From Bacteroidota bacterium (GTDB lineage Bacteria; Bacteroidota; Bacteroidia; Flavobacteriales_E; Vicingaceae), in the NCBI GenBank assembly GCA_013112545.1, contig JABFGJ010000006.1:62001-126000 (forward strand): DNA of 64,000 nucleotides. Reading direction: 5' to 3'. The notes beneath the pieces were generated by a model. That model was not told where the DNA came from and searched no databases. It saw only the letters and a list, made by a program, of their open reading frames with translations. The position numbers were made by a program, and so were the translations under genes. Each line of letters opens with the position of its first letter. The stretch's first letter is position 1. Shown here in pieces: positions 25,786 to 35,377 of the stretch.

Positions 25786-27513
25786 ATGCTAAAAAAACGA
25801 ACAATAAGCTCCTCTTTAATTCTCGCAATCTTATTGCTTTGTTTTCAATCCTGTAAGCAAGAAAACACCAATACTAAAAACCAAGTCATAATTCGAGTAG
25901 CTGCTGATGCCAACTCACTTAACCCCCTAAAAGCTAGAGGCGAGGTCTCAAACTACATCTGTATGCAAGTTTTTCAAACTTTAGTGGGATATGATTATGA
26001 AAACGGTATGCCTGTCGGTATAATTGCTGAGGAAATGCCAACTGAAAAAAAAATAGATAGCAATACGAGCATTTTCACTTACACATTAAGGAATAATGTG
26101 CGTTTTGACTCTACCCATGCTCTTAGTGCTGAAGATGTGTTATTCTCCTTTAAATTAGCCATTTGCCCGGGTATTGTATCAAGTGGTGGAGCTAATTATT
26201 ATGAGTTTATCGATTCCTTAATCATTGACCCTATAAATCAAAATCAAATCCATATTTATTGCCATGGAAACTATTTCTTAAACAAGTATTTTACTGGTGA
26301 TTTCTTTATCCTTCCACAATTCATTTACGATCCGCAAAATATTTTAAATCAATACAGTATTGCTGAGCTCAGAAAACCCGACATACTGGATAATAATCCT
26401 GAACTAAACGCCTATATCGAATTCTTTAATCAATCAAAATTTGAAAAGGACAAAAACTTTATAAAAGGAAGTGGCCCTTATGAAATCGCAGATTGGCAAT
26501 CCAATCAACGCATTATTCTTCAAAAAAAGAAAAACTGGTGGGCTGCAGAACTTGATTCAGAATCTTGCTTGTTTGATCAAAACCCTCCAATACTACAATA
26601 TGAAATAATTAGTGATAACACAACAGCTTTAACTGCCTTAAAATCAAACAAAATTGACTTAATAAAGGGAATAAATGCAAAAGCTTTTCAAGAACTCGAA
26701 AACCAGACAGAACTTAAAACAGAGCGTGTAGTGAAATGCGCCTATGATTACTTGGCTTTTAACTGTAACCATGATTTACTAAAAGATCATTCCATTCGAA
26801 AAGCCTTGGCCTTCTTAGTCAATAAGCAAGAGTTAATCGATAAGCTTTATTTTGGAAACGCTAAAAATGCTTTAAGTCCAATTTCATCGCAGCAAAAGGA
26901 TTTAATCAATAGCAATTTGATTGAATATACTTTTTCGATGGATAGCACCGTATCCATACTTAAAGCAAATCAATGGACCGACTCTGATAAAAACGGAGTG
27001 TTAGACAAAACTATTAAAGGTGAACTGGTAGAATTGAGTTTTGATTATTTGTTTAATAACAATGATGTAGTTCGAAAATCGTTTGGAATTATTTTACAAA
27101 GCAGGGCCAAATCCATTGGGATAGAGCTTAATTTAATCGGAGTTGAATGGTCAAGCTATCTTGAAAAGTTGAAATCTGGCGATTTTGATCTTTGTTATGG
27201 TTCGGTAAGTTCTGCTCCTATTCCACCCGATTTGTATTCCAGTTTTCACTCTAAAAGTGCCAATGGAGGTCGTAACTATTCCAATTATCAGTCAGAAGAA
27301 GCAGATCGCTTAATTGAAGCAATACGAAATACTAATTCTACAAGGCAAAGAATAAAGCATTATCATGATTTGCAAACCATAATTAATCGTGATTTACCAA
27401 AAGTAATTTTGGTAGAACCGATGGAGACTTTTGCCTATTCTCCTCAGTTATTACCCCTAACTACTAGCCCTATTCGACCAAATTATTGGGCTCCTAGCAT
27501 ACAAATTAAATAG
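25786..27513 (+). CDS. Peptide ABC transporter substrate-binding lipoprotein
   Basis: The 575-residue SBP_bac_5 family protein (DppA/OppA-like) starts MLKKRTISSSLILAILL and ends its signal at FQSC, a lipoprotein site. An early motif is ADANSLNPLKARGEV, with the usual QVFQTLVGYD after it. The frame is open further upstream into the tRNA-Ser region, but the signal peptide and the tRNA make ATG 25786 the right start. It captures peptides at the outer face of the inner membrane and passes them to the two permeases that follow two bases later. The ATPase subunits are not in the window. Confidence 0.9.
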   Translation: MLKKRTISSSLILAILLLCFQSCKQENTNTKNQVIIRVAADANSLNPLKARGEVSNYICMQVFQTLVGYDYENGMPVGIIAEEMPTEKKIDSNTSIFTYTLRNNVRFDSTHALSAEDVLFSFKLAICPGIVSSGGANYYEFIDSLIIDPINQNQIHIYCHGNYFLNKYFTGDFFILPQFIYDPQNILNQYSIAELRKPDILDNNPELNAYIEFFNQSKFEKDKNFIKGSGPYEIADWQSNQRIILQKKKNWWAAELDSESCLFDQNPPILQYEIISDNTTALTALKSNKIDLIKGINAKAFQELENQTELKTERVVKCAYDYLAFNCNHDLLKDHSIRKALAFLVNKQELIDKLYFGNAKNALSPISSQQKDLINSNLIEYTFSMDSTVSILKANQWTDSDKNGVLDKTIKGELVELSFDYLFNNNDVVRKSFGIILQSRAKSIGIELNLIGVEWSSYLEKLKSGDFDLCYGSVSSAPIPPDLYSSFHSKSANGGRNYSNYQSEEADRLIEAIRNTNSTRQRIKHYHDLQTIINRDLPKVILVEPMETFAYSPQLLPLTTSPIRPNYWAPSIQIK

Positions 27514-27515
27514 CG

Positions 27516-28853
27516 ATGCTCCAATACCTCCTTAAACGTATCGCTTTATTTATTCCTACACTTTTACTTTTAAGTTTACTTGTTTTTGGATTAAGTAAAA
27601 TGAGTACTGGCGATCCCATTCAGGTTCTTCTGGAAGATTTTAAATCAAATCAATCGACAATTAATGTTGAACAAGAGAATAAGATTATTCAAGAAATTAA
27701 GGTGAAATATGGATTGGATAAACCTGCTTTTTATTTTGCCATTAGAAGGAGCAGCGACATCCAAAATTATTGCTCCATAGAGAACCCTAGAACGAATAAA
27801 AACTTTAACCAATTAGCCTATAGCTATGGCAACGGTGAGAAAACCGCAGCTTTTTATCGTGCAATTCTACAAGGATATGTGCAAAAGGAAAAAGAACAAA
27901 CTTTAGACCTATTAGTCCTAAAACAAGATGCTGAGGAGATAGAGCAGCTTTTGAATATAATTGATAACGAAAACATAACAAGCGCTTGGCTAGATTTAAA
28001 GAACAACAAAACTAGATATGCGAACTATATTCCTCATGTGCAATGGAATGGGTTTAACAACCAATATCATCAATGGCTAACTAATGTTTTAAAAGGAAAT
28101 TTAGGTCAATCTTATTTTGACAATAAGCCAATCGCAACTAAAATAAAAGATGCACTAGAATGGACTTTAATCTTGAGTTTAATTTCCATCTTTGTTGCTT
28201 TACTTATCGCCATTCCAGCAGGAGTTTATGCAGCTACACACGAAAACAGCAAAACTGATCAGTTTTTAAGTAAACTATTTTTTGTTTTTTATTCCATTCC
28301 CAATTTTTGGCTAGCCAGTTTATTGCTTGTCTTTTTTACAAGCAATGAATATTTCAATTGGTTTCCAGGTTATGGAGTCGGTGATATTTCCAATGCAAAT
28401 TCATTGTGGGAAATAATCCTTATTCGCGTTCAACACCTCTTTTTACCAGTATTTATATGGACTTATGGTTCTATTGCGTTTGTTTTTAAACAAGTGAGAA
28501 ACAGCATGATTCAGCAGTGGAATAGCGATTATGTGAAAACTGCAAAAGCGAAAGGATTGAAACAACAGACTATCGTTTGGAAACACGCTTTTAGAAATGC
28601 TAGTTTTCCACTAATCACAATCGTTGGAAACATTCTTCCTGCCATTTTTTCAGGTTCTTTTATTATCGAATACATCTTTTCTATTCCCGGAATGGGCATG
28701 TTGACTATTCAAGCATTTAATACTAGAGATTATCCAGTTTTGTTTAGTATAATACTGATTATGGGATTCTTAACTGTATTAGGATTATTAATTACCGATG
28801 TTTTATATGCTTGGAATGATCCAAGGATTAAACTAAAAAAATCATTCAATTGA
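27516..28853 (+). CDS. Peptide ABC transporter permease, DppB type
   Basis: The 445-residue inner-membrane protein has a first membrane helix at 7-27 and the remaining helices from about 230 on. The EAA loop is KTAKAKGLKQQTIVWKHAFR (about 342-361), the site that contacts the ATPase. DppB proteins are usually near 320 residues; here about 120 extra residues lie between the first helix and the core, likely periplasmic. It starts two bases after the binding protein gene and overlaps the next permease by four bases. Confidence 0.9.
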   Translation: MLQYLLKRIALFIPTLLLLSLLVFGLSKMSTGDPIQVLLEDFKSNQSTINVEQENKIIQEIKVKYGLDKPAFYFAIRRSSDIQNYCSIENPRTNKNFNQLAYSYGNGEKTAAFYRAILQGYVQKEKEQTLDLLVLKQDAEEIEQLLNIIDNENITSAWLDLKNNKTRYANYIPHVQWNGFNNQYHQWLTNVLKGNLGQSYFDNKPIATKIKDALEWTLILSLISIFVALLIAIPAGVYAATHENSKTDQFLSKLFFVFYSIPNFWLASLLLVFFTSNEYFNWFPGYGVGDISNANSLWEIILIRVQHLFLPVFIWTYGSIAFVFKQVRNSMIQQWNSDYVKTAKAKGLKQQTIVWKHAFRNASFPLITIVGNILPAIFSGSFIIEYIFSIPGMGMLTIQAFNTRDYPVLFSIILIMGFLTVLGLLITDVLYAWNDPRIKLKKSFN

Positions 28854-30016
28854 AAAAACTTAGCCTAAAATATATCTTGCTGTTTAGAAGTTTTTCTTTT
28901 TCAAATTGGTTTATTCTTGCCATCTTAGTTATTGGAGTTTTAGCCCCATTCCTGGCGAATGATAAACCTATCATAAGCATACAAAACCACAACATCAGTT
29001 TCCCTTTTTTTTCTAATGAAAAATACTTAGAAAACACAGCAGCTTTCGAGGTTTGGCCACTAATTCCATATCACAGCCAAAGCCTAGATTTTAAAAATAT
29101 GAATTCAGTTGGTCCTTTTGAAGAGCAAGTCGTACCGAGTTTATATTATCGACATTGGTTAGGAACAGATGAACTAGGAAGAGATTTATTGGCGGGCTTA
29201 ATTCACGGTTGTCATACTGCGATTTGGGTAGGGTTTGGAGCTATGGCGATTGCATTAATTATCGGCGTTTTTTTAGGTGGAATTGCAGGCTATTTTGGTG
29301 ATAGCACTTATCGAATTCATAAAGCAAAATGGATAAGCTGTCTTGCATTTTTATTATTAACTGCTTTATTCATTCCGAATCTAATTCCTTGGAATTGGGC
29401 AGAGATTCCATTTATTGAAAAAGCAACTCAAACCATCCTATTTACAATGCTATTTCTTTTTCTAAGTGCAGTCCTTTACTTTATATTGAATCGTTTTCAA
29501 GCATATAAAAAATCAATTTCAATACCAGTTGATTTAATCATAAGCCGTTGCATAGAAATCATGGAAACCATACCCTTGCTGTTTTTAATTATTGCATTAT
29601 CAGCAATCTTTAGTCCCTCGTATTGGAGTTTAATTGGTATTATCGGCATAAGTTCATGGACAAGTATTGCGAAATTTATGCGCGCAGAAGTTTTAAAAAT
29701 TCGACAAAAGGACTATGTAGAATCGGGTTTTGCTTTGGGTTTAAGCAATATTCAAATTATGAAAAACCACGTTCTGCCCAATGCATTAAATCCGATTTAT
29801 ATCAATTTATCTTTTGGGATTGCCGCTGCAATTTTGATAGAAGCTACCCTTTCATTTTTGGGGTTGGGCATGGGTGTAGAGCAAGTCAGCTGGGGGTCGA
29901 TATTAGCTTCATCAAGAGCAGATTATACCTCTTGGTGGTTGGCTGTTTATCCAGGAGTTTTGTTATTTTTAACCCTTTATAGTCTCAATCAAATTGGGGA
30001 TAAACTGAGTAAATAA
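28850..30016 (+). CDS. Peptide ABC transporter permease, DppC type
   Basis: The start is TTG overlapping the stop of the DppB-type gene (TTGA). The 388-residue protein has the family motif GTDELGRDLLAGLIHG (about 104-119), several membrane helices, and the EAA loop YVESGFALGLSNIQIMKNHV. It is longer than usual (about 290) because of a non-family stretch with extra hydrophobic segments around 165-220. It pairs with the DppB-type permease to form the channel. No ATPase gene follows; the next gene is unrelated. Confidence 0.88.
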   Translation: MKKLSLKYILLFRSFSFSNWFILAILVIGVLAPFLANDKPIISIQNHNISFPFFSNEKYLENTAAFEVWPLIPYHSQSLDFKNMNSVGPFEEQVVPSLYYRHWLGTDELGRDLLAGLIHGCHTAIWVGFGAMAIALIIGVFLGGIAGYFGDSTYRIHKAKWISCLAFLLLTALFIPNLIPWNWAEIPFIEKATQTILFTMLFLFLSAVLYFILNRFQAYKKSISIPVDLIISRCIEIMETIPLLFLIIALSAIFSPSYWSLIGIIGISSWTSIAKFMRAEVLKIRQKDYVESGFALGLSNIQIMKNHVLPNALNPIYINLSFGIAAAILIEATLSFLGLGMGVEQVSWGSILASSRADYTSWWLAVYPGVLLFLTLYSLNQIGDKLSK

Positions 30017-30026
30017 TAAACAAATC

Positions 30027-30443
30027 ATGTTCGAAGAAGAAGAAGAATCCAATAAGGTTAAAAAGTCTGCACTATTCATAAAAGCTAATGAAATCTATGT
30101 ACTAGTAAGCAAAATTGCTTCTTTAATCCCTGAAGAAGACTCCTTGTTATCAAGTTTTAGAGACATAATAATTGAAGATGCTTTCACAATTTGCAGTAAA
30201 GTTGCCGGAGCATACAATTCCGACATCTATGAAGTTCGTATGGAATCAGCTGTATTAATCCGTAAAGCAGCTTTGGACTTAAAGCTTCAGTATCACAATT
30301 TAAAAGCCTTTGAGTTTCGTGAAATTGAATACTATCCTTTAATAATAGGGCATATCGAAGAATTTCGATTGTTGTTTTTAGATTGGGTTGACACCTTTGA
30401 TGAAACCGACAAACTAGAAGATGAATGGGGTTTGTTTTCTTAG
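30027..30443 (+). CDS. Hypothetical helical-bundle protein
   Basis: This 138-residue acidic protein is predicted all-helical by its heptad-like pattern (KANEIYVLVSKIASLIP, YEVRMESAVLIRKAALDLKL). I do not recognise a named family. It resembles four-helix-bundle proteins in general layout. It starts 10 bases after the DppC-type permease and may be the last gene of that operon. No signal peptide or membrane span. Confidence 0.65.
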   Translation: MFEEEEESNKVKKSALFIKANEIYVLVSKIASLIPEEDSLLSSFRDIIIEDAFTICSKVAGAYNSDIYEVRMESAVLIRKAALDLKLQYHNLKAFEFREIEYYPLIIGHIEEFRLLFLDWVDTFDETDKLEDEWGLFS

Positions 30444-30465
30444 ATTTACTGAAATCCTTTAATAA

Positions 30466-32544
30466 CTACTCAGGATATTCAACCCGTACATGATACATAC
30501 TCATCAATTTTTTCTTAAACATTTTTTTGATTAAGGTCACATCTTTATATGTAATATCTGAAAGTATAAACTGCTCTTCAGCAACTTGCGAATCAATAAT
30601 TGTATTCACTAAATTTCCTATAGATTCCCCATCATAGGTTTTTAAACTTCGAGAAGCAGCTTCTACCGAGTCTGCCATCATCAATACGGCTGTTTCTTTA
30701 GAGTAAGGAATAGGCCCCGGATATTGAAACATCGATTCATCTATTTTCTCATCGGGGTTCTCTTTTTTATACTGATATAAAAAATATTGAGTTTTTGTGG
30801 TTCCGTGATGCGTTCTAATAAAGTCAATTATAATGTCTGGCAATTTATTTCTTCTGGCTATTTCTATTCCATTGATTACGTGCCCAATGATGATACTTGC
30901 ACTTTCCTCGGGCGACAAATCTTCATGTGGATTATAATCTGTATTTTGATTTTCAATGAAATAGTTTGGCATATTCATTTTACCAATATCGTGATATAAA
31001 GAGCCAGTTCTAACGAGTAAAGTATTCCCTCCTATTGCTCGGATAGCCTCTTCAGCTAGGTTAGAAACCTGCAAGGAATGTTGGAAAGTTCCAGGTGCTT
31101 TAGCATTTAGTTTTCGAAGTAATTTATTGTTGGTATCAGCCAATTCCATTAAACTCACATCCGAAACAAATCCAAACGTTTTTTCGAAAATATAAATCAT
31201 AGGATAGGTAAATAAAGTCAGCATTGCACTGCCAAAAAACCAACCTAAAAACATCCAGTTGGTATCTTCAAAAGAGCCTTCTTGTATTAAACCTATTCCA
31301 ATGTAAGTGACTGAATAAACAGTAAAAATGATAAGTGATGACAAAAACAATTGGGACCGATTTCGCAAATTTAAAATCCCAAACAGGGCTAAAATACCAG
31401 TAATCATTTCCAAAATAATGAACTCGTAGGGATTGGGTACAAAAAATCCAATAATTAGAATTGCAACTAAATAGGTGAATAAAGAAACCCGAATGTCGAA
31501 GAATGTTCGAACAACCAAAGGCAACATACAAAATGGTACGAGGTAAACATTTAGGTTATTTACATCCAAAGCCATTTTAGCTCCAAAAACAAAGAGAAGA
31601 ATCAAGAATAATAAAAATGAAATTTTAATATCGCTGTGGATAATTCCCTTTCGAAAAGAGGCCAAAAACAAAGCCAGAGATAAAATCATTAAGCTAACTA
31701 AAATGATCTGACCCACTAAAATCAAATACATTTTAGAACTACTTCCAGTCTGATTTTCATATTCTAGCCTTAAAGATTCAACCAATTGGAATTTTTGATT
31801 ATTTAAAATTTCGCCTTTTGCCACCACTCTTTCTCCTCGCTGAACCATTCCAGAAGTTGGAGAAATATGACTTAATTCCTGTTTTAAAATAAGTTCATTC
31901 GTTGCATCGTCGTAACTTACATTGTGCTTAATCAACTCTTCTATTAATCCCAATAAAAAAGACTGGGTTTCGTCATCTAATCCACTCAATTGATTTTTGG
32001 CATATACAAATGCTTCTTGAATGGTATATAATTGATTTAATCTGTAATCTTTCGCTACATTATTAACTAAAATAGAAACCTCAAAAGTTTTGGGTTTATT
32101 TTCGATGCTGCTGTGTAATTCAATAATGCCGGTATCATATAATCGTTCAAGAATTCCCTTTCCCAAATTAAAAATTTGATACTTGCTTCTGCTTAAATCC
32201 AGCTTAGTTTTCTCATTCAAAAACTTATCCCATGCAATTTCAAAATTGGTATTATAGGTTTGGATTGATTCCGTTTTGATGTTTTCATTTTTAAAGAAAT
32301 AAATCGATTTCTGTATCAGTACCGTCTTCTTTTCAGCATTGATTTGTTCTTGAGACTTGTAAATCGGATAATCAAAAGGAGCGATTAAGTCTTCATGAGG
32401 CCACGGTTTGCCTTTAGAAAACTCATATTTAAATTTACCTTCTCTAGGAAAAAGAAAGACAATCAGGCCTGTTGCTGTAATAAAAAGCAATATTTTAAAC
32501 AAGATCTGATGTTTGTCCCTTATAAAATTAATTAGTTTCTTCAT
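30466..32544 (-). CDS. PgpH-type HD phosphodiesterase (c-di-AMP) with 7TM receptor
   Basis: The 692-residue protein has an N-terminal membrane anchor (about 16-33), a large extracytoplasmic 7TMR-HDED domain (about 40-275), seven membrane helices (about 276-460), and a cytoplasmic HD domain: TFQHSLQVSNLAEEA, then GSLYHDIGKM (metal-binding H and D), then GHVINGIEIA and IRTHHGTT. This layout is that of PgpH, which hydrolyses cyclic di-AMP. It is convergent with the preceding gene and divergent from the thiolase gene. Confidence 0.92.
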   Translation of the reverse strand: MKKLINFIRDKHQILFKILLFITATGLIVFLFPREGKFKYEFSKGKPWPHEDLIAPFDYPIYKSQEQINAEKKTVLIQKSIYFFKNENIKTESIQTYNTNFEIAWDKFLNEKTKLDLSRSKYQIFNLGKGILERLYDTGIIELHSSIENKPKTFEVSILVNNVAKDYRLNQLYTIQEAFVYAKNQLSGLDDETQSFLLGLIEELIKHNVSYDDATNELILKQELSHISPTSGMVQRGERVVAKGEILNNQKFQLVESLRLEYENQTGSSSKMYLILVGQIILVSLMILSLALFLASFRKGIIHSDIKISFLLFLILLFVFGAKMALDVNNLNVYLVPFCMLPLVVRTFFDIRVSLFTYLVAILIIGFFVPNPYEFIILEMITGILALFGILNLRNRSQLFLSSLIIFTVYSVTYIGIGLIQEGSFEDTNWMFLGWFFGSAMLTLFTYPMIYIFEKTFGFVSDVSLMELADTNNKLLRKLNAKAPGTFQHSLQVSNLAEEAIRAIGGNTLLVRTGSLYHDIGKMNMPNYFIENQNTDYNPHEDLSPEESASIIIGHVINGIEIARRNKLPDIIIDFIRTHHGTTKTQYFLYQYKKENPDEKIDESMFQYPGPIPYSKETAVLMMADSVEAASRSLKTYDGESIGNLVNTIIDSQVAEEQFILSDITYKDVTLIKKMFKKKLMSMYHVRVEYPE

Positions 32545-32650
32545 ACAAAATTCTACATAGACGAAAGTAATATTATTCCTTAAAACTCAAGATACAAATA
32601 TCTATGAATCTAGTGTGGCGAACTTACCAAATTAGAAAGTATTAAATTAT

Positions 32651-32658
32651 TAATTTTG
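32651..32658 (+). promoter_or_regulatory. Putative -7 element of the thiolase gene
   Basis: TAATTTTG fits TAnnTTTG and lies 29 bases before the thiolase start. No clear -33 element is visible. Confidence 0.4.
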
Positions 32659-32687
32659 CAAGCTATTAATCTTAGAATAAAAAGCAC

Positions 32688-33866
32688 ATGAAAGAAGTAT
32701 ATATTGTATCAGCAGTTAGAACAGCTATTGGAAGTTTTAATGGTTCATTGTCTGGCATTTCAGCTCCAAAATTAGGAGCAGCAGCCATAAAAGGGGCATT
32801 AGATAAAATAGGTTTAGATAAAAACGAAATTCAAGAAGTTTTTATGGGAAACGTAATTCAAGCCAATGTAGGTCAAGCACCTGCTCGTCAAGCTGCCATT
32901 TTTGCTGGTTTAAATCAAAATGTGCCTTGCACCACCATTAATAAAGTTTGTGCTTCAGGCATGAAATCAGTAATGCTTGCTGCTCAATCTATTATGACAG
33001 GCGACAATGATGTTGTAGTAGCTGGTGGAATGGAAAACATGTCTCAAGCTCCATATTATTTAGAAAAAGCAAGAACTGGATATAAATATGGCAATGGAGT
33101 TCTAATAGATGGATTAACAAAAGATGGATTAATCGATGTTTACAACAATTACCCAATGGGAAATGCAGCAGATTTATGCGCTAAGGAATGTAACATTTCG
33201 AGAGAAGAGCAAGATGAATTTGCTATCAATTCTTATAAAAAATCAGCAGCGGCATGGGAAGCAGGGAAATTTAAAGATGAAATTGTTCCTGTTGAAATTC
33301 CACAACGAAAAGGAGACCCTATCGTTTTTGACCATGATGAAGAATATAAAAATGTGTTTTTTGAAAAAATTCCTTCACTAAGAGCAGTTTTTGCTAAAGA
33401 CGGGACTGTAACTGCTGCAAATGCATCAACCATTAATGATGGAGCTTCTGCCCTAGTTTTAATGAGCAAAGAAAAAATGGAAGCTTTGGGATTAAAGCCA
33501 TTAGCTAAAATAGTATCGTTTGCAGATGCTGCTCACGAACCAGAATGGTTTACAACGGCACCAGCTAAAGCACTTCCTAAAGCAATAGAAAAAGCGAATC
33601 TAAAATTAAGCGATTTAGATGCTGTAGAATTGAACGAAGCATTTTCGGTAGTAGGAATTGTCAATACACAAAAAATGAACCTTGATCCATCTAAAGTAAA
33701 TATAAACGGCGGCGCTGTTTCTTTAGGTCATCCACTTGGAAATTCTGGATCTAGAATTATTGTAACTTTAATCAATGTATTGAAACAAAATGGTGGAAAA
33801 TACGGCGGTGCAGGAATATGCAACGGTGGTGGTGGAGCATCTGCAATAGTAATTGAAAACGTTTAA
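32688..33866 (+). CDS. Thiolase (acetyl-CoA C-acyltransferase)
   Basis: The 392-residue protein has all thiolase catalytic elements: the nucleophile C88 in NKVCASGMKS, the GHPLGNSG histidine (about 348), and the C-terminal CNGGGGASA cysteine (about 378). Length and motifs fit the AtoB/FadA family, which condenses two acetyl-CoA or cleaves 3-ketoacyl-CoA. Which direction is used cannot be told from sequence. It stands as a single gene; the NlpC/P60 gene follows 20 bases later and may be co-transcribed. Confidence 0.95.
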   Translation: MKEVYIVSAVRTAIGSFNGSLSGISAPKLGAAAIKGALDKIGLDKNEIQEVFMGNVIQANVGQAPARQAAIFAGLNQNVPCTTINKVCASGMKSVMLAAQSIMTGDNDVVVAGGMENMSQAPYYLEKARTGYKYGNGVLIDGLTKDGLIDVYNNYPMGNAADLCAKECNISREEQDEFAINSYKKSAAAWEAGKFKDEIVPVEIPQRKGDPIVFDHDEEYKNVFFEKIPSLRAVFAKDGTVTAANASTINDGASALVLMSKEKMEALGLKPLAKIVSFADAAHEPEWFTTAPAKALPKAIEKANLKLSDLDAVELNEAFSVVGIVNTQKMNLDPSKVNINGGAVSLGHPLGNSGSRIIVTLINVLKQNGGKYGGAGICNGGGGASAIVIENV

Positions 33867-33886
33867 TCTGTTTCTATAAAGATAGA

Positions 33887-34666
33887 ATGAAATACGGAAT
33901 TGGTCATTTAAGTGTTGTACCTTGCAGAGCAGAAGCATCTGATAAGAGCGAACAAGTGACGCAATTACTTTTGGGTGAAACCATAAAGATTTATGAGCAA
34001 AAAAGAACATGGTTCAGAATAAAAACGGCACATGATTCTTATGAATGCTGGATTGATGAAAATCAATTTAGCTTTATTTCTCAAAGCGATTTTGAAGCTC
34101 TTAATCAATCTAAACCCACGGTAGTTTCTGATCTCGTTTCGGTTTTAAGCAAACCAGACACCTCTGAAATGATGACCGTACTTTTAGGAAGTAACTTGCC
34201 TTGTTGGGAAAATAAAACCTTGAACATTGCCAATAAAAAATGGCAGTATGATGGATTGTTTCAAAGCACAAAATCAGTTCTAAATAAATCAAAAATAGCT
34301 GAAAACGCTTATCTTATGATTAATTCTCCTTATCAATGGGGCGGTCGCTCACCATTTGGAATTGATTGTTCTGGATTTGTGCAATTAGTCTATAAGCTAA
34401 ATGGTATATTCTTACCCAGAGATGCTTCTCAACAAGCATTGATGGGTCAGGCTTTATCTTTTATAGAAGAAGCAGAAGAAGGCGATTTAGCATTCTTCGA
34501 CAATGCTGAAGGACAAATAACACATGTCGGCATTATCTTGTCGAATAATCGCATTATACACGCTTCAGGCAAGGTAAGAATAGATAAATTAGATCATCAA
34601 GGTATTTTTAATGTTGAAAAAAGAGATTATACTCATCGATTGAGATTAATTTCAAAAATCTTTTAA
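33887..34666 (+). CDS. NlpC/P60 (C40) peptidoglycan peptidase with SH3 domains
   Basis: The first 120 residues hold bacterial SH3-like repeats (GIGHLSVVPCRAEASDKSEQVTQLLLGE and a second unit). The C-terminal C40 domain has the catalytic cysteine in DCSGFVQLVY and the histidine in THVGIIL, with a third polar residue in IIHASG. Such enzymes cut peptide stems in peptidoglycan. No signal peptide is visible at the chosen ATG, so it may act on recycled wall peptides in the cytoplasm or use unusual export. Confidence 0.9.
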   Translation: MKYGIGHLSVVPCRAEASDKSEQVTQLLLGETIKIYEQKRTWFRIKTAHDSYECWIDENQFSFISQSDFEALNQSKPTVVSDLVSVLSKPDTSEMMTVLLGSNLPCWENKTLNIANKKWQYDGLFQSTKSVLNKSKIAENAYLMINSPYQWGGRSPFGIDCSGFVQLVYKLNGIFLPRDASQQALMGQALSFIEEAEEGDLAFFDNAEGQITHVGIILSNNRIIHASGKVRIDKLDHQGIFNVEKRDYTHRLRLISKIF

Positions 34667-34714
34667 TGCGGCAAAGAATTTGCTAGAATAAACCCTTTAA
34701 CAAACTAATAAATT

Positions 34715-35314
34715 ATGAAAAAAGTAGGAAAATTTTTAACCTTAATCTTTGCACTAGTGATTGCCACTAGTTGTAACTCTAAAGAAAATCTTGCAGATGG
34801 ATTGTATGCTAAGATTACAACCACAAAAGGCACCATTTTAATAAAATTAGAAATGGAAAAAACACCCTTAACAGTTGCCAATTTTGTTGGTTTAGCTGAA
34901 GGAAAGATTTCAAACAAAGCCAAAGCCGACGGAGAACCTTATTTCGACGGCTTAAAATTTCATAGGGTAATTGCAAATTTCATGATACAAGGTGGAGATC
35001 CATTGGGAAATGGCACAGGAGACCCAGGATATTATTTTAAAGATGAATTTAACGCTAGTTTAAAACACGATAGAGCTGGAACTTTATCTATGGCCAATAG
35101 AGGCCCAGCCACCAATGGAAGCCAGTTTTTTATAACGCATGGCCCTACCCCTCATCTTGATGGAAAACACACCGTTTTTGGGTATGTAGTAGAAGGACAA
35201 AGTGTTGTTGATTTAATCCAACAAAACGATGTGATGGAAAAAGTTGAAATTATTCGCGTAGGAAAAGCAGCTAAAAACTTTGATGCCGCAGCAACTTTTG
35301 CAAAATTAAAATAA
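34715..35314 (+). CDS. Cyclophilin-type peptidyl-prolyl isomerase lipoprotein
   Basis: The 199-residue protein has a lipoprotein signal ending IATSC (Cys20). The cyclophilin core carries [15 protein letters not shown] (active-site R and Q), NGSQFFIT and LDGKHTVFG. Exported cyclophilins help fold envelope proteins by turning proline bonds. An insert [17 protein letters not shown] before the active site is common in Bacteroidota homologues. A terminator follows 17 bases after its stop. Confidence 0.94.
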   Translation: MKKVGKFLTLIFALVIATSCNSKENLADGLYAKITTTKGTILIKLEMEKTPLTVANFVGLAEGKISNKAKADGEPYFDGLKFHRVIANFMIQGGDPLGNGTGDPGYYFKDEFNASLKHDRAGTLSMANRGPATNGSQFFITHGPTPHLDGKHTVFGYVVEGQSVVDLIQQNDVMEKVEIIRVGKAAKNFDAAATFAKLK

Positions 35315-35330
35315 TCTGAACTGAAAAATT

Positions 35331-35364
35331 AAGCCGTTTCTAGAAATTAGAAACGGCTTTTTTT
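35331..35364. terminator. Terminator between convergent genes
   Basis: Perfect 12-bp stem AAGCCGTTTCTA with its complement (35331-35342, 35348-35359), a five-base loop and a T-run. It lies between the cyclophilin gene and the convergent gene at 35378, and AT-rich sequence on the other side may let it work both ways. Confidence 0.9.
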
Positions 35365-35377
35365 ATGCCCTTATTTT

